Origin: Onchocerca lupi
Lineage: Eukaryota > Nematoda > Chromadorea > Rhabditida > Onchocercidae
Length of the DNA: 64,000 nucleotides
Direction of reading: 5' to 3'
Assembly (NCBI GenBank): GCA_028564675.1
Contig: JAOVVO010000005.1
Coordinates: 1-64,000, forward strand
Shown here: in pieces, positions 1 through 14,000 of the stretch
Layout of the letters: each line of letters begins with the position of its first letter
Position numbering within the stretch: the stretch's first letter is position 1
The notes under the pieces: model-generated
The model's input: the letters and a program-made list of their open reading frames with translations, nothing else
Database searches by the model: none
Told to the model about the DNA's origin: nothing
Position numbers and translations under genes: made by a program

Positions 1-82
1 TATATATATAATTCGAAATTAAAATCAAAATTTCTGTTCACTTTTCTTATTCATATTTCATGAGAAATTTTTTAAGGCATAG

Positions 83-3000
83 CATTGGAATCACAAGGTA
101 TTGCCTGCGCTGATAATGAATTCGAATTTTCATGTCCCGGTGGAAGTTCAATACATGTTGATTTTGCTGCATATGGAAATATTGGAGTTCGTTCACATAA
201 AAAACCTCTTTTGTTATATTTATTAAAACAGGAAAAGTTTAGGACACCAATGCATTTCGAGGAATATTTCCAGAAAGTCGACATCTCATATTTTTGATTG
301 CGTTTTTATACTGTGAACATCTAAAAATTAAAATTTACATTAGAAATGGAAATGATATTTTTTCGTTCGGACGAATTAAGTGCTGAAAAGAATTTTTTTT
401 TTTTTTAATTCAATGAGAATAAGGAAAACTTTCAGTGCTGATTGCAAATGTTTGTGCAAAATTATGAACAAATTCACTTTAAAGATAGGAAAAGAAGCAA
501 AATTTATCAGGAAAGGCTCCATAACAGTGAAAACATTGATGATAAAATCTTTTCCATGCAAAAGGGTGGAACATTACATCATTTTAAGAAATATTCGCCT
601 TTCGGCTCTTGAAAGGAAAACAAAAAGAAAAGAAAATAAAAAATTTGAGAAAGAAATTTTTTTTGGAAAGAGCAAAAAAAAAAAACTGAAAGATAGAGAT
701 GGCAATTCTTCTATTATTTTTGCGTCAAAAGTTTCTCGGCTATGATACAAATAATAGAAAGCATTCAGAGGATGAAGGATGAATTGTGTTTGTTTACCTG
801 GAATTATTCTTTCTTTATTATTTAGACGTCCAACCAACTATGCTTAATTTCTGCACCACTGAACCTAAATGTCACATATTGGGAAGAATGTGTGCATCCG
901 TCCAGTCTACAAACAATGATTAGCATGTTAGCTTATTTTTTTGATTTTCTTCTCTTAATTTCAAGTCTATTACTATTTAAAGGTCACGTTTTTTCAGGTG
1001 CCAAGGTCACACTCATTGTCGAATCAAAAATTTTCAGTCATTGTTTCCAGACAATCCATGTCTACCTACAACACCTGTCACTTTGCAGTATCGGATGCGA
1101 TGCTTGTTTAGTTTGTTTACAATTTCTGTTATTAATGAAAACTTGACAGAAATCTAAAACATATTTTTTTGAACTATAATTTCACATATTCCGTCTACAT
1201 TTTCATCAAATATTTCTAGAGCCTATGACCAAATGCCCTCCGAATGCAATTTATGAGAATAACCGATGTTATATTCCATATACATCTGAAGAACCACTTT
1301 CATTCTACAATGCACAAATAAAATGCCATAAAAAAGTAATAGTCATTTTATAGTCAGTCAAATTAGTGATAGAAATTTTGAAACGAATTCCGAAATAGTA
1401 ATAATATTTTCGAAACTATACGACAAAATTTCCCAAAAAATCTGTGAATTTTATTATCATTTCAGTTAAGAACTGAAGTGATTTTTCTAGACTCATCATG
1501 CTTTTATTTCAAATTTTTGAAAGATCGATTGGACGCTGTCTGCGAATTCAATATCTTGCTCAGTTATTCATTTTCTGAAATTCAGTTACATTTTAGGGTG
1601 GACAACTGGCTTTTTCGGTTGATCAAATAGCACAAAACGAAATTGCTACAACTATACGAAAGCAAACCTGTGATAATAGAAATGCTTGCTATTGGATGGG
1701 TCGACCTGGAAGGTATCTTTCCATAACTTTTAAATACATCTAGTGTTCTAAAGAAATTCGAAGAATACCGTAAGCTATTGAATTCATTAAATTTTAAGTA
1801 CCTATTCCTTTAATTAGTTCGAAAAATATTATCTTCCTTTTCTTCTATTATCAGCATATTTTTTTTAACGAAGTAATTTTTAATTTAAGTTTAATAATTA
1901 CTAAATACTTCGCAATGAATATTCGTTCTTTCTTATGCCAATTTTCAGCCAAAAAGACAGTTTGCTCTGTGAATGCTATTATATAACGAGTGGAAATGCA
2001 TTTTGGAATCAGGAAAGTTGTAATAGCACTCATCAATGGATTTGTCAATTTGCACCTGAAACTACCAATTTTAAACGCTTTGAAATATACGATAAGTTTA
2101 TGATGCAGCATACTATTTCCAGTGGATTGTCGAATGATGAAAGGTTGGATGACAGGTACCACAGGTACCATTTACTGCAAAAGGCGGGGATTTCATCCAC
2201 AGTTCCTGCTTATTTAATAGGCAACATTGAGTTAAAGGAATGTTAGTCATAGTTTTCAAAATTCTGACGATTTTTTATGAATTCAAATTCGACCTTCTTT
2301 TCTAATTATTTCATTGCATTTATCTGTTATTTATTATGATTATTAAAGTTTGTCTGCTGCTGAAGTCAATAAAATCACTGATTAAATTTCGAAAAAAAAA
2401 AATTTTTTTTTCATCAAAGAATCTCTATTCTTTGTCCTTGCGATGGATTCTGTAAGAAAATATGTTAAGGTATTATGAATGGGAAACGAGAATCGAAAAA
2501 ATATTTTCTAAAATCTTGGATACTTTTTGCTATTTCACTTTTCATGTCTTCATTTTATCTTGATTTCATTCGCGAATAGGAAATTTTAGACATAAACTTT
2601 TATTTTAAAAAAAAAGAAAAGTGTTCATTTAAGTTACTTCCCCTTAAAATTAATATATTTTAATCATCATCAAATTTATTCGAATTTTTAAATTTAAATG
2701 CGTCCAAGTTATTTAAATAAATTTGAGGCAAAACAGTGAAAATTTCTCCAATTTGAAGAGAATTCGCTTTTTGTTTCACAAACATACCTCATTTTTGACA
2801 CTTGTTGTAGGAAATCGGAGTATCAATTATTGTTTGTTTAATTCCTTGGCTTAAATTAATGATTTGAATTACCTGGCTGTTTCTGTTTGATTTATGCTAC
2901 GTACATCATACTATTTAGTTGGATTTTTGTTTCCCATTTATAGTTGGGATAAATTCATGAAATTCTCAAGGAAGGTAAGAAAGAGTGCTAAGTACAGTTA

Positions 3001-6000
3001 TGCTTTCTGAATGGGATTGAATGTCAGAAAGCCTAAACTACAAAATAACAAAGAATACGAGATTTTTTGAAGGAATTTCCGAGAGCCACAAAAATTTGCC
3101 CCAGCAATAAACAGGGGAACAAAAATCCAGACTGATTGAACAGGAAAAACACTTTAGATAATTAATTTAAGCCGAAGAATTAAGCAAATAGTAGTTGATA
3201 TTCCCAGTTTCTACTGTAAGTATCAAAAATTTATTTATTATTCGAAAAATTTGTTTATTACAAAATTGATATTTACTGCAATGATTCATATTTATATGGC
3301 ACAAAAATTTTAACTGAGATGTTTTAATGGTGAACATCGATGAAAACCAGTTTTTCTTTAATCCTCCGCCCTTCATTTTCCAGTAAATGATTTTACACTT
3401 CTCTCACTGCTGTTCAATTCGTATTGACCTTAAGTAAACTTCCCAGAATTCGACCTTTACTTTACCAAACTGTGCTATTGCTGAGATCTTCATTAAAATA
3501 TGAGGAATTATTATCAACTTGTTACCTTGATAATTACGTAAACTGATAAAAACAAACATGGATGAATATTTATTTTTTCATTGAAAATTTTGAAAATGTC
3601 AAGGATTTTCGGACATAAAACTTGCATTCTGCTTTTTTTGAGAAGTTTCTTCAACAATAATTATGTTCCAAGCTGCAAGAATGAAGAAATTATTGTTTAT
3701 CAAAATCTGTGAATGTTTTGATGAATTCTAAATTTATTGACTGAATATCTTCGCTTATTTTATGTAATTATTCAGTAGGATGGTTTTTATGCTTCTTCTC
3801 CTACTTCTCTTCCGTTTTTCTGTTTACAGTGGTACTTTCAAATCTGCTGATATACAAAGCAGGTATTTCTATCTCGTCATTAATTTAGTTGAAAATATGC
3901 CTATTGATTGCGTCATTTCAATTCAAGTTAGGTTGAACGAGGCTTTCAGAAGAGAGAAATTTAAAACTTTCTCTACAAACTGAGAAAAAGCGGTTGGTTC
4001 ATAGATAGTGAGTCTATAGCAAAAAACACTACGGTACTGTTATAGTCTATGATAATACTACAGTACCGTTATACTGTAGAAAGTTGAAAGTTTGTTATTA
4101 CAGTGTCTTTCGAACATGTGATTAGGAACAAATTAACATATGAATTTGCAGGCCATAAATCAAAGCAATTCATTGTTTATTTTTAAGGAATAATTTCGTT
4201 CCAAATCAATGAAGAAGAAATTTGTTTTCAGTGACGATGCAACTCTCCGTACGAAGCATTCATTCTGCGAGGAATACGAGTGGAACGGAGTTACTGTTCC
4301 ACGTACGTTGGCTTGTACTGAAACTAAAATACCATGTCCAGATTCAGAAAATATCGTCGGTAAACAATTGATACATTATGTATTTACAAATATCATTCTC
4401 TTAATTTGCTTATAATGTTTTGCACATTGAAAAGGTTGTCAATAAGATTTTACGTAATATCGAATTCCGTCAAGAACGTGTTTTTAATTTTTTATAAAAA
4501 CAATTTTTTGTTCTTTCAGTTTGAAATCATTATTTAAAGGTGCAGCAACACAAAAATGTAGTTGTGAATCGAGCGAATGGGAAGGAAAACCGAACACAAT
4601 AAATTGTACTCACAAATGGATCGAACTATTGAATCAACTAATAGATAGTGACGAACTCGCGGAATATATCAGTCGAGAATGGGCTCAGTTTCTGCAAAAT
4701 TCAACTAAAAAAATGTTACTTTTCTCTTCTTTACTTTATTAAGAGCTAGTTTTAACGATAATTTGTGAATTTCCACGAAATTTTTATCTTATTTTCTGAA
4801 AATTTAAATTACTTTCAGTTTTTTTTATGTTACTATTTCGAGATTGATTGCATAAACTTAATTTAAATTTTCGAGAATTTGATTTCTGTTTGGATAATCT
4901 GATTTTTCTATTTTTCAGTGTCTAATTTTTGATAATCTGACTTTTGTTTTGCCATTCTTTTTTAATACATTTTTCTTGAAAATGTATATTTCTTAGATTA
5001 TGTGGTGGTGACATATTGGGTAGTATCGAATTTGGCGAAAAACTACTGTCATTAGCAGAAGTGCAGTATGCAGTATTAGACAATAGAGAAGAACGAAACG
5101 AAAAGGTCATCGAATTCACAGAGGTTTTTCTTGAAAGTCAACAATTTTAAGCATCAAAAGTGCAATTTTTTATTACTATTCAGAAAATATTCATTTGTAG
5201 TTTAAATGTTTTTCAGTCCAATTAAAAAAGGTAAAGGCTTTTTGAAAAGAAACAAATACTTATTTAAATGAAATATTATGGCAGATGTACGGTGAAGCAG
5301 GTAATGAATTGCTGAGTGATTATGCGATAACAGTTTGGTCGACTTTACCGAACGATGTTCGAATATCGAAGATATCTTCATTGATATCATTACTGGAGCG
5401 GAGTGCTGCATTGATGGCTGAGTTTATCATTGATAAGCAGAAAAAAATTGAATACAGCAATTGGGGTAAGTTATTACGAAAGAATTGATTTTACTGCACA
5501 CTTTTTTATGTTCAAAATCTGAAGCAATTTGCAAGTTAATATTCAGAATTCTATATGGGATTAACTTGGAATGCATTTGTCTCACTTTTTAATAAACTTT
5601 TGTACCTCTTCTTATTACAGTTTCTTTCGAATTTGCTCTGAAGTTGACATTTTGTGATTTTTGGAATTTTTAACAGAATGCTTAAGCTCAAGATAATTTC
5701 CAGGTAATTGAATTTTTATGATTAAAAATAACTTATTTACAGCTTTTGAAGTGCAAGTGAAAAATTCGATTCCTGCCGTAGTTCATGACAATGGCAAGTC
5801 AAGGTTAGTTCGCAGATCTGGTGCTGCATCCCTTACTGATGCAGCTATTTTTTCAAATTCTGTTACTAATACTGCTTTTAACGAGTCCAGTGGAAATGTC
5901 ACTTTCAACTTTGCGCAGTCGCCAACACTCCTAATGCCTCCATTAAAAATACTCCGTATGTTCATTGCTTTTAATAAAATTTAAGTATGGCATTTTATAA

Positions 6001-9000
6001 TTTTTACAGCACGGTAATTAAGTTCTTTTTTGTTTTATAAGTAGAAGGAAAAATCATAGAAACGATAAAAGAAAAAAATATAATTGCTATGTTTAATTTA
6101 AACACTGATGATACCATCTTTCTGTTTGCTCGTTTTTGAATTGTTATACTTCTTTCTTTTATCCCAAAATGAATTTAATCACAAAATGGATTTTTCTTCT
6201 CTTCTCCCTTCATTGAAATTTCAAGCAATAATAATTTTAGAGCGATCAGCTGAGGTCGCAGTTCTTCTATCTACATATAATGATTCTGCTCCTTTCGCAC
6301 AACCTGTTAGTGCTATTACAAAATGATTTTAAGGCCAATCTAGTTCGTTAAAATCCCATTTTAAAGTTCTACTTAATAAAATCCTATTTTGATGGGTTTT
6401 AAAGGAAGCATTTTAAACTTTTTTATAAATTATGTGGGACTTTGCAGCGATCACGACTTACGCCATTGAGTAAAAGCCCGCTTCTTCTTGCTTATTATTT
6501 ATTCAAATCAGTTGGAGCATTACTGTATACAAATAAAACTACCATTGTCAACAGTCTTGTTATTGGTATTCTTTGAACTTTTTAACAATTTTTTTTTTCG
6601 AAATCATGCAATTAAAATTTCGAAGATATTCAATAAAAATTTAGTAATATATCAGAATCTCCGCAAGAAATAGTACTTTAAATTTAATTTAGTCAAAGAA
6701 TCTCCACACATTTTTATCACTAGAATTTGCATATGAGAGATGGCTAGTTTTCATAACATTTATGATAAATTTACATATTTCGATTGAAATATCTCAATTT
6801 TTGTGCATTATGTGATCATTAATATATTGCAAACTATCCTCTAATTATTATGTTTCAAAATTTTTATGTTCCCGAACCATTCTCCAATTAGTCATTATTT
6901 TGAAAACTATCTTTACGTGTAGAAAGTTTTTCATATAATTTTTCGTAAAATTTTACTACTGCCAATAATCCTTCTGATTTAAATTAAAAGCAATTCTATG
7001 ATTTCTGAGATGAAATTAATCAAACATTTGTTGTTGCACAGTATTAATATTGTTTGATATTCTTCTTCATTTAAATCGTAGTTATTTATGTTAGTTCAAG
7101 TTAATCACTTTGAAAATGAGTAATTTATCTTGATCGATTTAATGAATTATGCGACATTTATCTATTTCCTACTTAAAATTTTCGTAACTGATTCTGAGAG
7201 GATGAGATTATATTTTGGAAATCAGAAACTGAAATACAAATAAGACATTTATTCCAGGGGCTAGTGTAAACGATCCGACAAACTCCATTCCTTTGCCGGA
7301 TGATTATCCAGTTACTTTCAAATTTTATCATATCAGAACTAGCGGAGTGGAGAATCCACGATGCGTTTTTTGGGACACTTCAAAGAAGTGAATATTGATG
7401 GTGTTGTTAGTTCTGACTACAAATGATTTTTACTTTTCACATGACACATTTGGAAACTGTTTATTTGCATATCAAATTTCGTTTCCTTCAATTCATTTCC
7501 GATGAAACTAATAAGAATTTGCCTTAAAAATGATTATTTTAAATGAAATTATATTAACATTTCAAAACTTGGAATCGAGAAGGCTGCAAAACATTGCACA
7601 CAACGAATGATACAACTGAATGCTCTTGTACACACTTAACTAGGTTTTTTTTTTTTTGGAATTATTCAAATTTTGATGAAAAAATTGGTTTATCATCTTG
7701 GTTATGGGATCTTCAATTTGCTCTGGCCATGATTCTTTATCATTTGATTCTTTTCCAATTCAGTATTTAAAATGATCATTTTAGTTTTGATGTAAAGTTT
7801 CTCATTACTTTAGTTTTGCCATTTTGATGGACATAGCTGGATTTTACGATCGTGATGAAAAATCAGTCGTTAATCAAGTTTTAAATCTGATTACCATTAT
7901 CGGTTGTATATTTTCGATTATATGTCTCTTCCTTGCTTTACTCGTTTTTACATGCTTCAGGTCAGGATTCCTTAAATTTAAGAAAAATGGTTGTGTAGAT
8001 TATAACTGAGATTTTAGGATGAGATATATGAAAGATTAAAATCACTTCAAGTTCTTCTGGACATAAATATTTTTATGTACAGTCCAAATGATATTAAATG
8101 ATGTTGAAAATAGCACGGTAAGTTACTTTCTTTACCTAACGAAAATATAAATGCAATAAATCATCAAATAAAAATGCAATTAAGGGTTTAATGCATCGAA
8201 ATTGAGCTTTAATTTTAAATAAAATTTGATTGGATTCAGATCAAATAATCGATTAAGCTAAATCACAAAATCGCTTTGCTTTAGATCTTTATGGAGTGTT
8301 CGTCACATGACCCATCGTAATTTATGCTTTTGTTTACTGTTAGCCGAATTAGTTTTTGTAATTGGCATCGATAGGACTGGAAATAAAATGATATGTCGTG
8401 CAGTTGCTGTCGCACTTCATTATCTCTTTCTTGCGGCATTTTGCTGGATGTTACTGGAAGGTTATCAACTTTACCTGATGCTTGTACAGGTAATTTGTCA
8501 TTAATTCTATTTATTTTGGTACATTTTTATGATTTTATGTGTAATTTGTAAACGATTTCATCGAATGTTTGAGTTAGAGAAAGGAAAAATTAGCAGCTAA
8601 TATAAGAGAAAGGAGAATCTTCAGCATATATCAAGCAATATTTGAATATGATCTTTGTGTTTGTAATTTCTGAGGTCTTCGAAACTGATGAAGGAAAAAC
8701 AATCTTCTACTACTTGTTTGCCTATGGTTTCCCAGCTGTTATTGTTGCTGTCACTGCCGGAATATCTTGGTCAGATTATAGTACCGATCAATAGTAAGTT
8801 AAATATGTTTAGTTTATGATATAGAATATGAAAAAATTTCCTAAAAAATTCAAAAAAAGTGAAAAAAAAAGTCCACTCATTATCAAAACTACTTTAATTT
8901 TTCTAGAAGTCCATCTGAAAATATCTTTGTTTTTAATCAAAATATGTTTCTAAAAGTTTGAAGAATTTATTTGATTTTATATTATAGTTGCTGGTTGAAT

Positions 9001-11061
9001 GTAGAAACACCAACAGTATGGGCTTTTGCTGGACCAATTGCAGTTGTTATCATAGTTCGTTCCGAAAATTATCTTTATTTAAATTCATAATAAGACCATT
9101 TCTGACGACCATTGGAAATCAAAACTTGAAAATTTGATATACTATAAAAAATCCACTCATTATCAAAAACTTCATTATAGCTTGTTAAATTATAAAATCT
9201 TGACGAGTAGATGAAAACTCGCCTATTACATTGATATTAATTTCATTTAAATTTTAAATCAGAACTGAAGTGATTTGCAGTCCAATATAATATTTCTTGG
9301 TGTTGCATTGCGAGTGGTACTTTCGGTATCCAAGCGTCATCGAAGCCGTACGGAACAGATGTTAGGCTGGTTGAAAGGTTCCGCAACACTTTTATGTTTA
9401 CTTGGTATCACTTGGATATTCGGTTATCTAATGATCATCCAGGAAGCTCGCACCGTATTTGCATATATTTTCACAGTGCTCAATTGCTTGCAAGTTCGTT
9501 TTTCTTATTTATCGCATATTCTTTTTTTCAGTAGTTGCAGATATTAATCATTTGGTTCTCCACAATATAAATATATCATTCAAGTTATAATCTTCACAAT
9601 TTTCCGTCTTCAACGATCTAACTCTATCAGCTTCAAATTTCTCATAAATCTGCTTTAAAGGATTCTTTAGAATCGATTAATATGAGTGTTCAGGCTAATT
9701 TATGCGTTTTTTTCTGACAACTCTTTTTCCAGTTTCTTCTGGTAATAGCAAAACTTTTAGCGTCATGGAATATACAGCATTATAATGTAAAATTTTACAT
9801 TAGAATTTAAATAAAACTTTGCATTTTCTCCGAACAAGAACAATTATCCTTCATCAAAGTCGACAAAACGCGACAGTATTTATAGAGAAAGCTATTCGAA
9901 TCATTGTGTAAATATTTCTAAATTAAAAAAAAGAAGAGATTCATTCTTATTAAGCTAAAATCTTCAGGGCGTGTTTATATTCGTTATCCATATTATTCTG
10001 AATGACAAAGTGCGTTTGACGTTACTGCGTTTCTTACGAGTGAATATTTGTTGCTCATCAGACGTCGATCCTGTCAGTACGCCAAGTATACTTAGCAGTC
10101 GTCAAAAGCTCATTGATATGATGAAGAATAATGATTTATCTCGTGCATCTTCACAGCCACCCGCAGGAATCACAGATTTGGGAAAAGAGAAAATATCGTC
10201 ACAAATGGATGGTAAGATTTGATTCTTTATCAGTTCTGATAACTCTCTTCTGCTTTCTGTTTAAGATTGAAAATAGTTGAATCATCGAAAGATTTTTGGA
10301 TGACATACACATTCGCTGCATTATATCTGTACAAGATGTCTCAGTAAACAGATCTTTGATGATAAGTAAGGCATAATAGCAGTGATAGCAGTTATTCTGT
10401 CATAAAAGGTGGATACAGTAGTGGAAGATATTATCTATATGATCAAAAATGTAAATGTTCGTTGTTACTTACCACACAGCTTTTCATGTTCTCCATCGAT
10501 TGGTTTTGAAATTTTGATACAACGTTGCACTCGAATAGGCATGTGGTTAGATATAGATAAGGCGCGTATTTAAAAACTTTCAGACATTTAAAATTTTAAA
10601 CAAAGGAACATTTGCATTTTTATTTCTATAGACTAGCGGAAAGAGATCACGCGAATTATGGCCGGGTCTAGCTAGTATACAATAAAATGCTTACTATGCC
10701 GTGATTATAAATTGATTATAAATTTATTATTAGAATTAATAAAGACCGTAATTTGAAATTTTCAGGAACAGGAAGTCTAACTACGATGATAACTTATTTA
10801 GACTGGAAAAGAAAAATAAGCAGTGATTCTCATAGTTCTCCATCCGATGACTCTGTAAATTATGATTATGAGAAAAAGGAGGCTCTTCCAGTTCCTGTCG
10901 ATATTGCAATAACTAACGATTTATCTCGAAAAACTTCTGGTATTGACAAGCAAAAAAAATCCTTTCCCATACGTCGAAAAATCAGTTACAATAATGGAGA
11001 TGAGTCTAAAACGAAACAGACAAAATCTATTGAAAAATCAACATTTATTGAACGATTTTAA
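83..11061 (+). CDS. Latrophilin-like adhesion GPCR with SUEL and C-type lectin domains (5' partial)
   Basis: Adhesion-class receptor of the plasma membrane. Twenty-two exons join in phase into 1041 residues plus stop: 83-186, 826-926, 998-1110, 1220-1335, 1597-1712, 1949-2143, 4232-4359, 4540-4687, 4997-5123, 5285-5465, 5743-5955, 6241-6305, 6448-6469, 7258-7387, 7566-7643, 7814-7960, 8285-8489, 8675-8793, 8988-9054, 9281-9493, 9968-10211, 10766-11061. Domain order by rough residue: SUEL/RBL lectin 1-105 (GIACADNEFEFSCPGG, then CQGHTHC and QYRMRC); C-type-lectin-like 106-230 (CYWMGRPG, CNSTHQWICQF); HormR 248-310; GAIN; GPS about 575-615 (CVFWD, EGC, CSCTHLTSFAILMD); seven membrane segments (MTHRNLCFCLLLAE, WMLLEGYQLYLML, GITWIFGYLMI); serine- and lysine-rich tail. 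Signal peptide and first exon(s) lie off the left edge. The lectin pair resembles nematode latrophilins and could be the lat-2 type, but I cannot separate lat-1 from lat-2 by sequence alone. The exon 15 acceptor is non-canonical (see findings). Confidence 0.93.
2144..4231 (+). other. Long intron 6 of the latrophilin-like gene
   Basis: This 2.1 kb intron separates the lectin half from the HormR/GAIN half. I see no convincing additional exon. A hydrophobic ORF at 3780-3983 has no splice sites that would join it in phase and no recognisable domain. A short near-repeat around a TACGGTACTGTTATAGT-like motif lies at about 4030-4080. Confidence 0.5.
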
Positions 11062-14000
11062 AAAATGAAATTTCTGTAGAAGATCTAAAATTTTTGTTTA
11101 TTCCTAATCATTTTCTTTAGAACAAACTCCTTGATTAAGATTAAATTGCATTTTTTGCGATTGCTTTCCTTAGGATTTCATAAAGATTCTTGATCCTTTA
11201 TTTTCAATTCTAATATTTGACTTTTTCGTTTAAATCTTTTTCTTTATTAGGAATACAATTTTTAATTATTTTATTTTTTTGAAAGTTGTGATAAATGACA
11301 ATGTTAATTTATATTAGTAACGACACTCTTGGTTACAATGTCTGCAAAGTTTTTTATCAAAACTTGTAAGGTTTGCTTTCTTGGCGGGTGTTTTAACATT
11401 TCTTCGATATGTTTATATTTGAGACTTTCTGAGACTTTCATTTGTTTGAAGAGTTTTAAAATATAAATTACGTGAATTTAAAAATGACCAATATTACGTT
11501 TTCTTGTCTTCATAAATATTCTCATGCAAGAAAATGAGACATGAATCAAAGTTTATTTAAAGTTAAAGGAAATTATAATCTTGTATAATAAGTTTTAATC
11601 GAACCAGTCAATAGATTAAAAGAACCAGACTACCAAATTTTATGGATCGACTGAATTTCAGCCTATTCTTAATTTTTTTTTTTTTTTTTTATATTTGAAA
11701 AAGTTTGGAAGAAAAATAACCGTCAAGTTTTGAGTGCAACAAATTCTCATTGCGACATATTATCGAGGTGTAAAATTACTTGCTCCCCAAACATTTTTTC
11801 GGCTAAGATTGAAATCTCTCAAACATTTTTCGGTAAAGAATGGGTCTTTCAAATCGATTAGTCTAGAGCTAGTTGTATTAATAGAAATAATTTGATAATT
11901 TTTAATATAGTCCCAGCAAAAGAGGAATACCAAGTTGCCTAACAATTTCGAGTAAGTTGTTTATGCTCATTTGATTAAAAGTAAGACGAAACACATGTTA
12001 GATTGACTAGAAGATATCATTTTGATGTGAAAAGACTTGAAAAATGCATTTTAAAACTTTTTCAAAATTTGACTTCTTTACACCTAGGTAAAAATAAGGA
12101 ATCCTACTTATCAATTTCTCAATATTTTTCAAATTTTCTCGTATTCATGATTATAATTATTATCATATTATTTGCCATATTCCATAGCTAACATGCAACA
12201 ATCTGATCCCCTGAATTTGCAAAATCAGTGCTGACAATGACAATCAGAGTGAAATGAATTGAGAACCCTTCGAATCTTTTTTTCAAGCAAATACCAGAAA
12301 AATTCCTCCTCATTCATGCAGCTGTCTCTCCTGATCGGAAATTAAATTATAATTAGTCTGCAGTTGTTGGAAGAATGATATTACTATTTTACTGATTAGG
12401 TGTATTGAATGAGATGATCAAGATATCCGATTATCATCAATACGAGTTAAGGTTGAAAGTTACAGATATAAATATCGCAAATCAAGAAAAAATTGAATTA
12501 GAAGAAAAATGAAATCAATGAGAGAACAAGAAAATGATGACATTTATTTTTCCAATTTTCAAACAGATAGCGCATTTGCTAAGTTACAGTACCTCTTCAT
12601 CCATTAAAAGAGGTTATTGTTCAAAAACGTTTTGTTAACATGATTGTATCCATCTATGATCCATCAAATGTTGCAATAATTTAATGCTTTGTAAGGTAAT
12701 TAATTGACTTTCTATTATCGTCATTTTGCCATTTGATGACATTTTTGATCTTATTTTATTTCAGTATTCAGAGTCACTCCTACTGTTTTAGTTATCTTAA
12801 AAAATGAAATGTGAAATGGGAGTAACGGAAGTGGATGATGACAAACAGTAATTTGTTGGGATCTATTCAACTGTATGCATATTTCTTGTCCCTCAACAGA
12901 CAATTATTCAGCATTTGCTGTCCTCTGAGGGTCACCAAAGGTACGACAATTATTTTCTCATCAATTTTCAATGGTAGTTCATTTATCCCTTTCACCATCA
13001 CTGCTACACACACATTTTCTGCAAAAGCCTATTCATTTTCTGGTTACAATTATATTACTGTGCAGTATAAAAATAGACTTCTAATACTTCGAAACTAGAC
13101 AATTTTATAAAATAATCATTATCGATTGATTTTTTAAAACATTTCAGAGAAATTTCTTTATGAACATAGATATTGTTGTAAGTATTGTACTTGGCTAGCA
13201 TAAATATACATATTTTTGCACGAAAGTTAATTACATCGCTTGTTTCCAGCACGCAATTCATTATTCATTAACCTATCAGGTGTATTAATCTGGCTTAGCT
13301 GAGAGAAAGAATATGTTATATGCATATATTATGTCACCATAGCTACAACGATAATAAATTTTCTTTATCTCAGTGCAAGCACTATTAACGGCTATTTATA
13401 ATTTCAATACGCCAATTTCCAAATTATAAATTTCGATAAAGGAGAAATGAGACAATACAAAGCATAGATGATTAGATAAATGATAAAATAAAAATGGAAA
13501 TTTTCTCACAGAAACCCGAATTTTTGATTTTCAGAATTAGGAAGAAATCAAGAATTATTGTTTTGAAGTGATATCTTTTCTGCAAACCATAGAAAAAAGA
13601 TATGACTCAACTTAAAATGATTACGCTAGTAATGGCGATAAGTCGCTGATTTTGATTTTTTTTAATGTGATGATAATTTCTATTATGCAGCATTCAGATT
13701 CTTATCTCACTTTATTATATTTTGATAAACGAAGAAGGATAAACAAATAAATGAGCATAATCAGAGCTATTTCGTTAACTCAAAAATTATCGACATTACT
13801 GAATTTGGAGAAAAGATAAAAATAATAATAAGAAAGGGAAGCTTAAAAGAGCTGCAATCACCTATTTTTATAATTTAACATCCCAAACTTTTAAGCATCG
13901 ATTCACTGAAATCTGAATCATATTTCATCATCTCGACGATTCAGGTTTTATCAAAATATGACTTTTTCCATTATGATTTCCAATGATTGAATTTTTTTCT

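Noticed and set aside
3780..3983. Hydrophobic ORF inside latrophilin intron 6
   Set aside because: The poly-Leu start comes from a CTTCTCCT-type tract, and it cannot be spliced in phase between exons 6 and 7.
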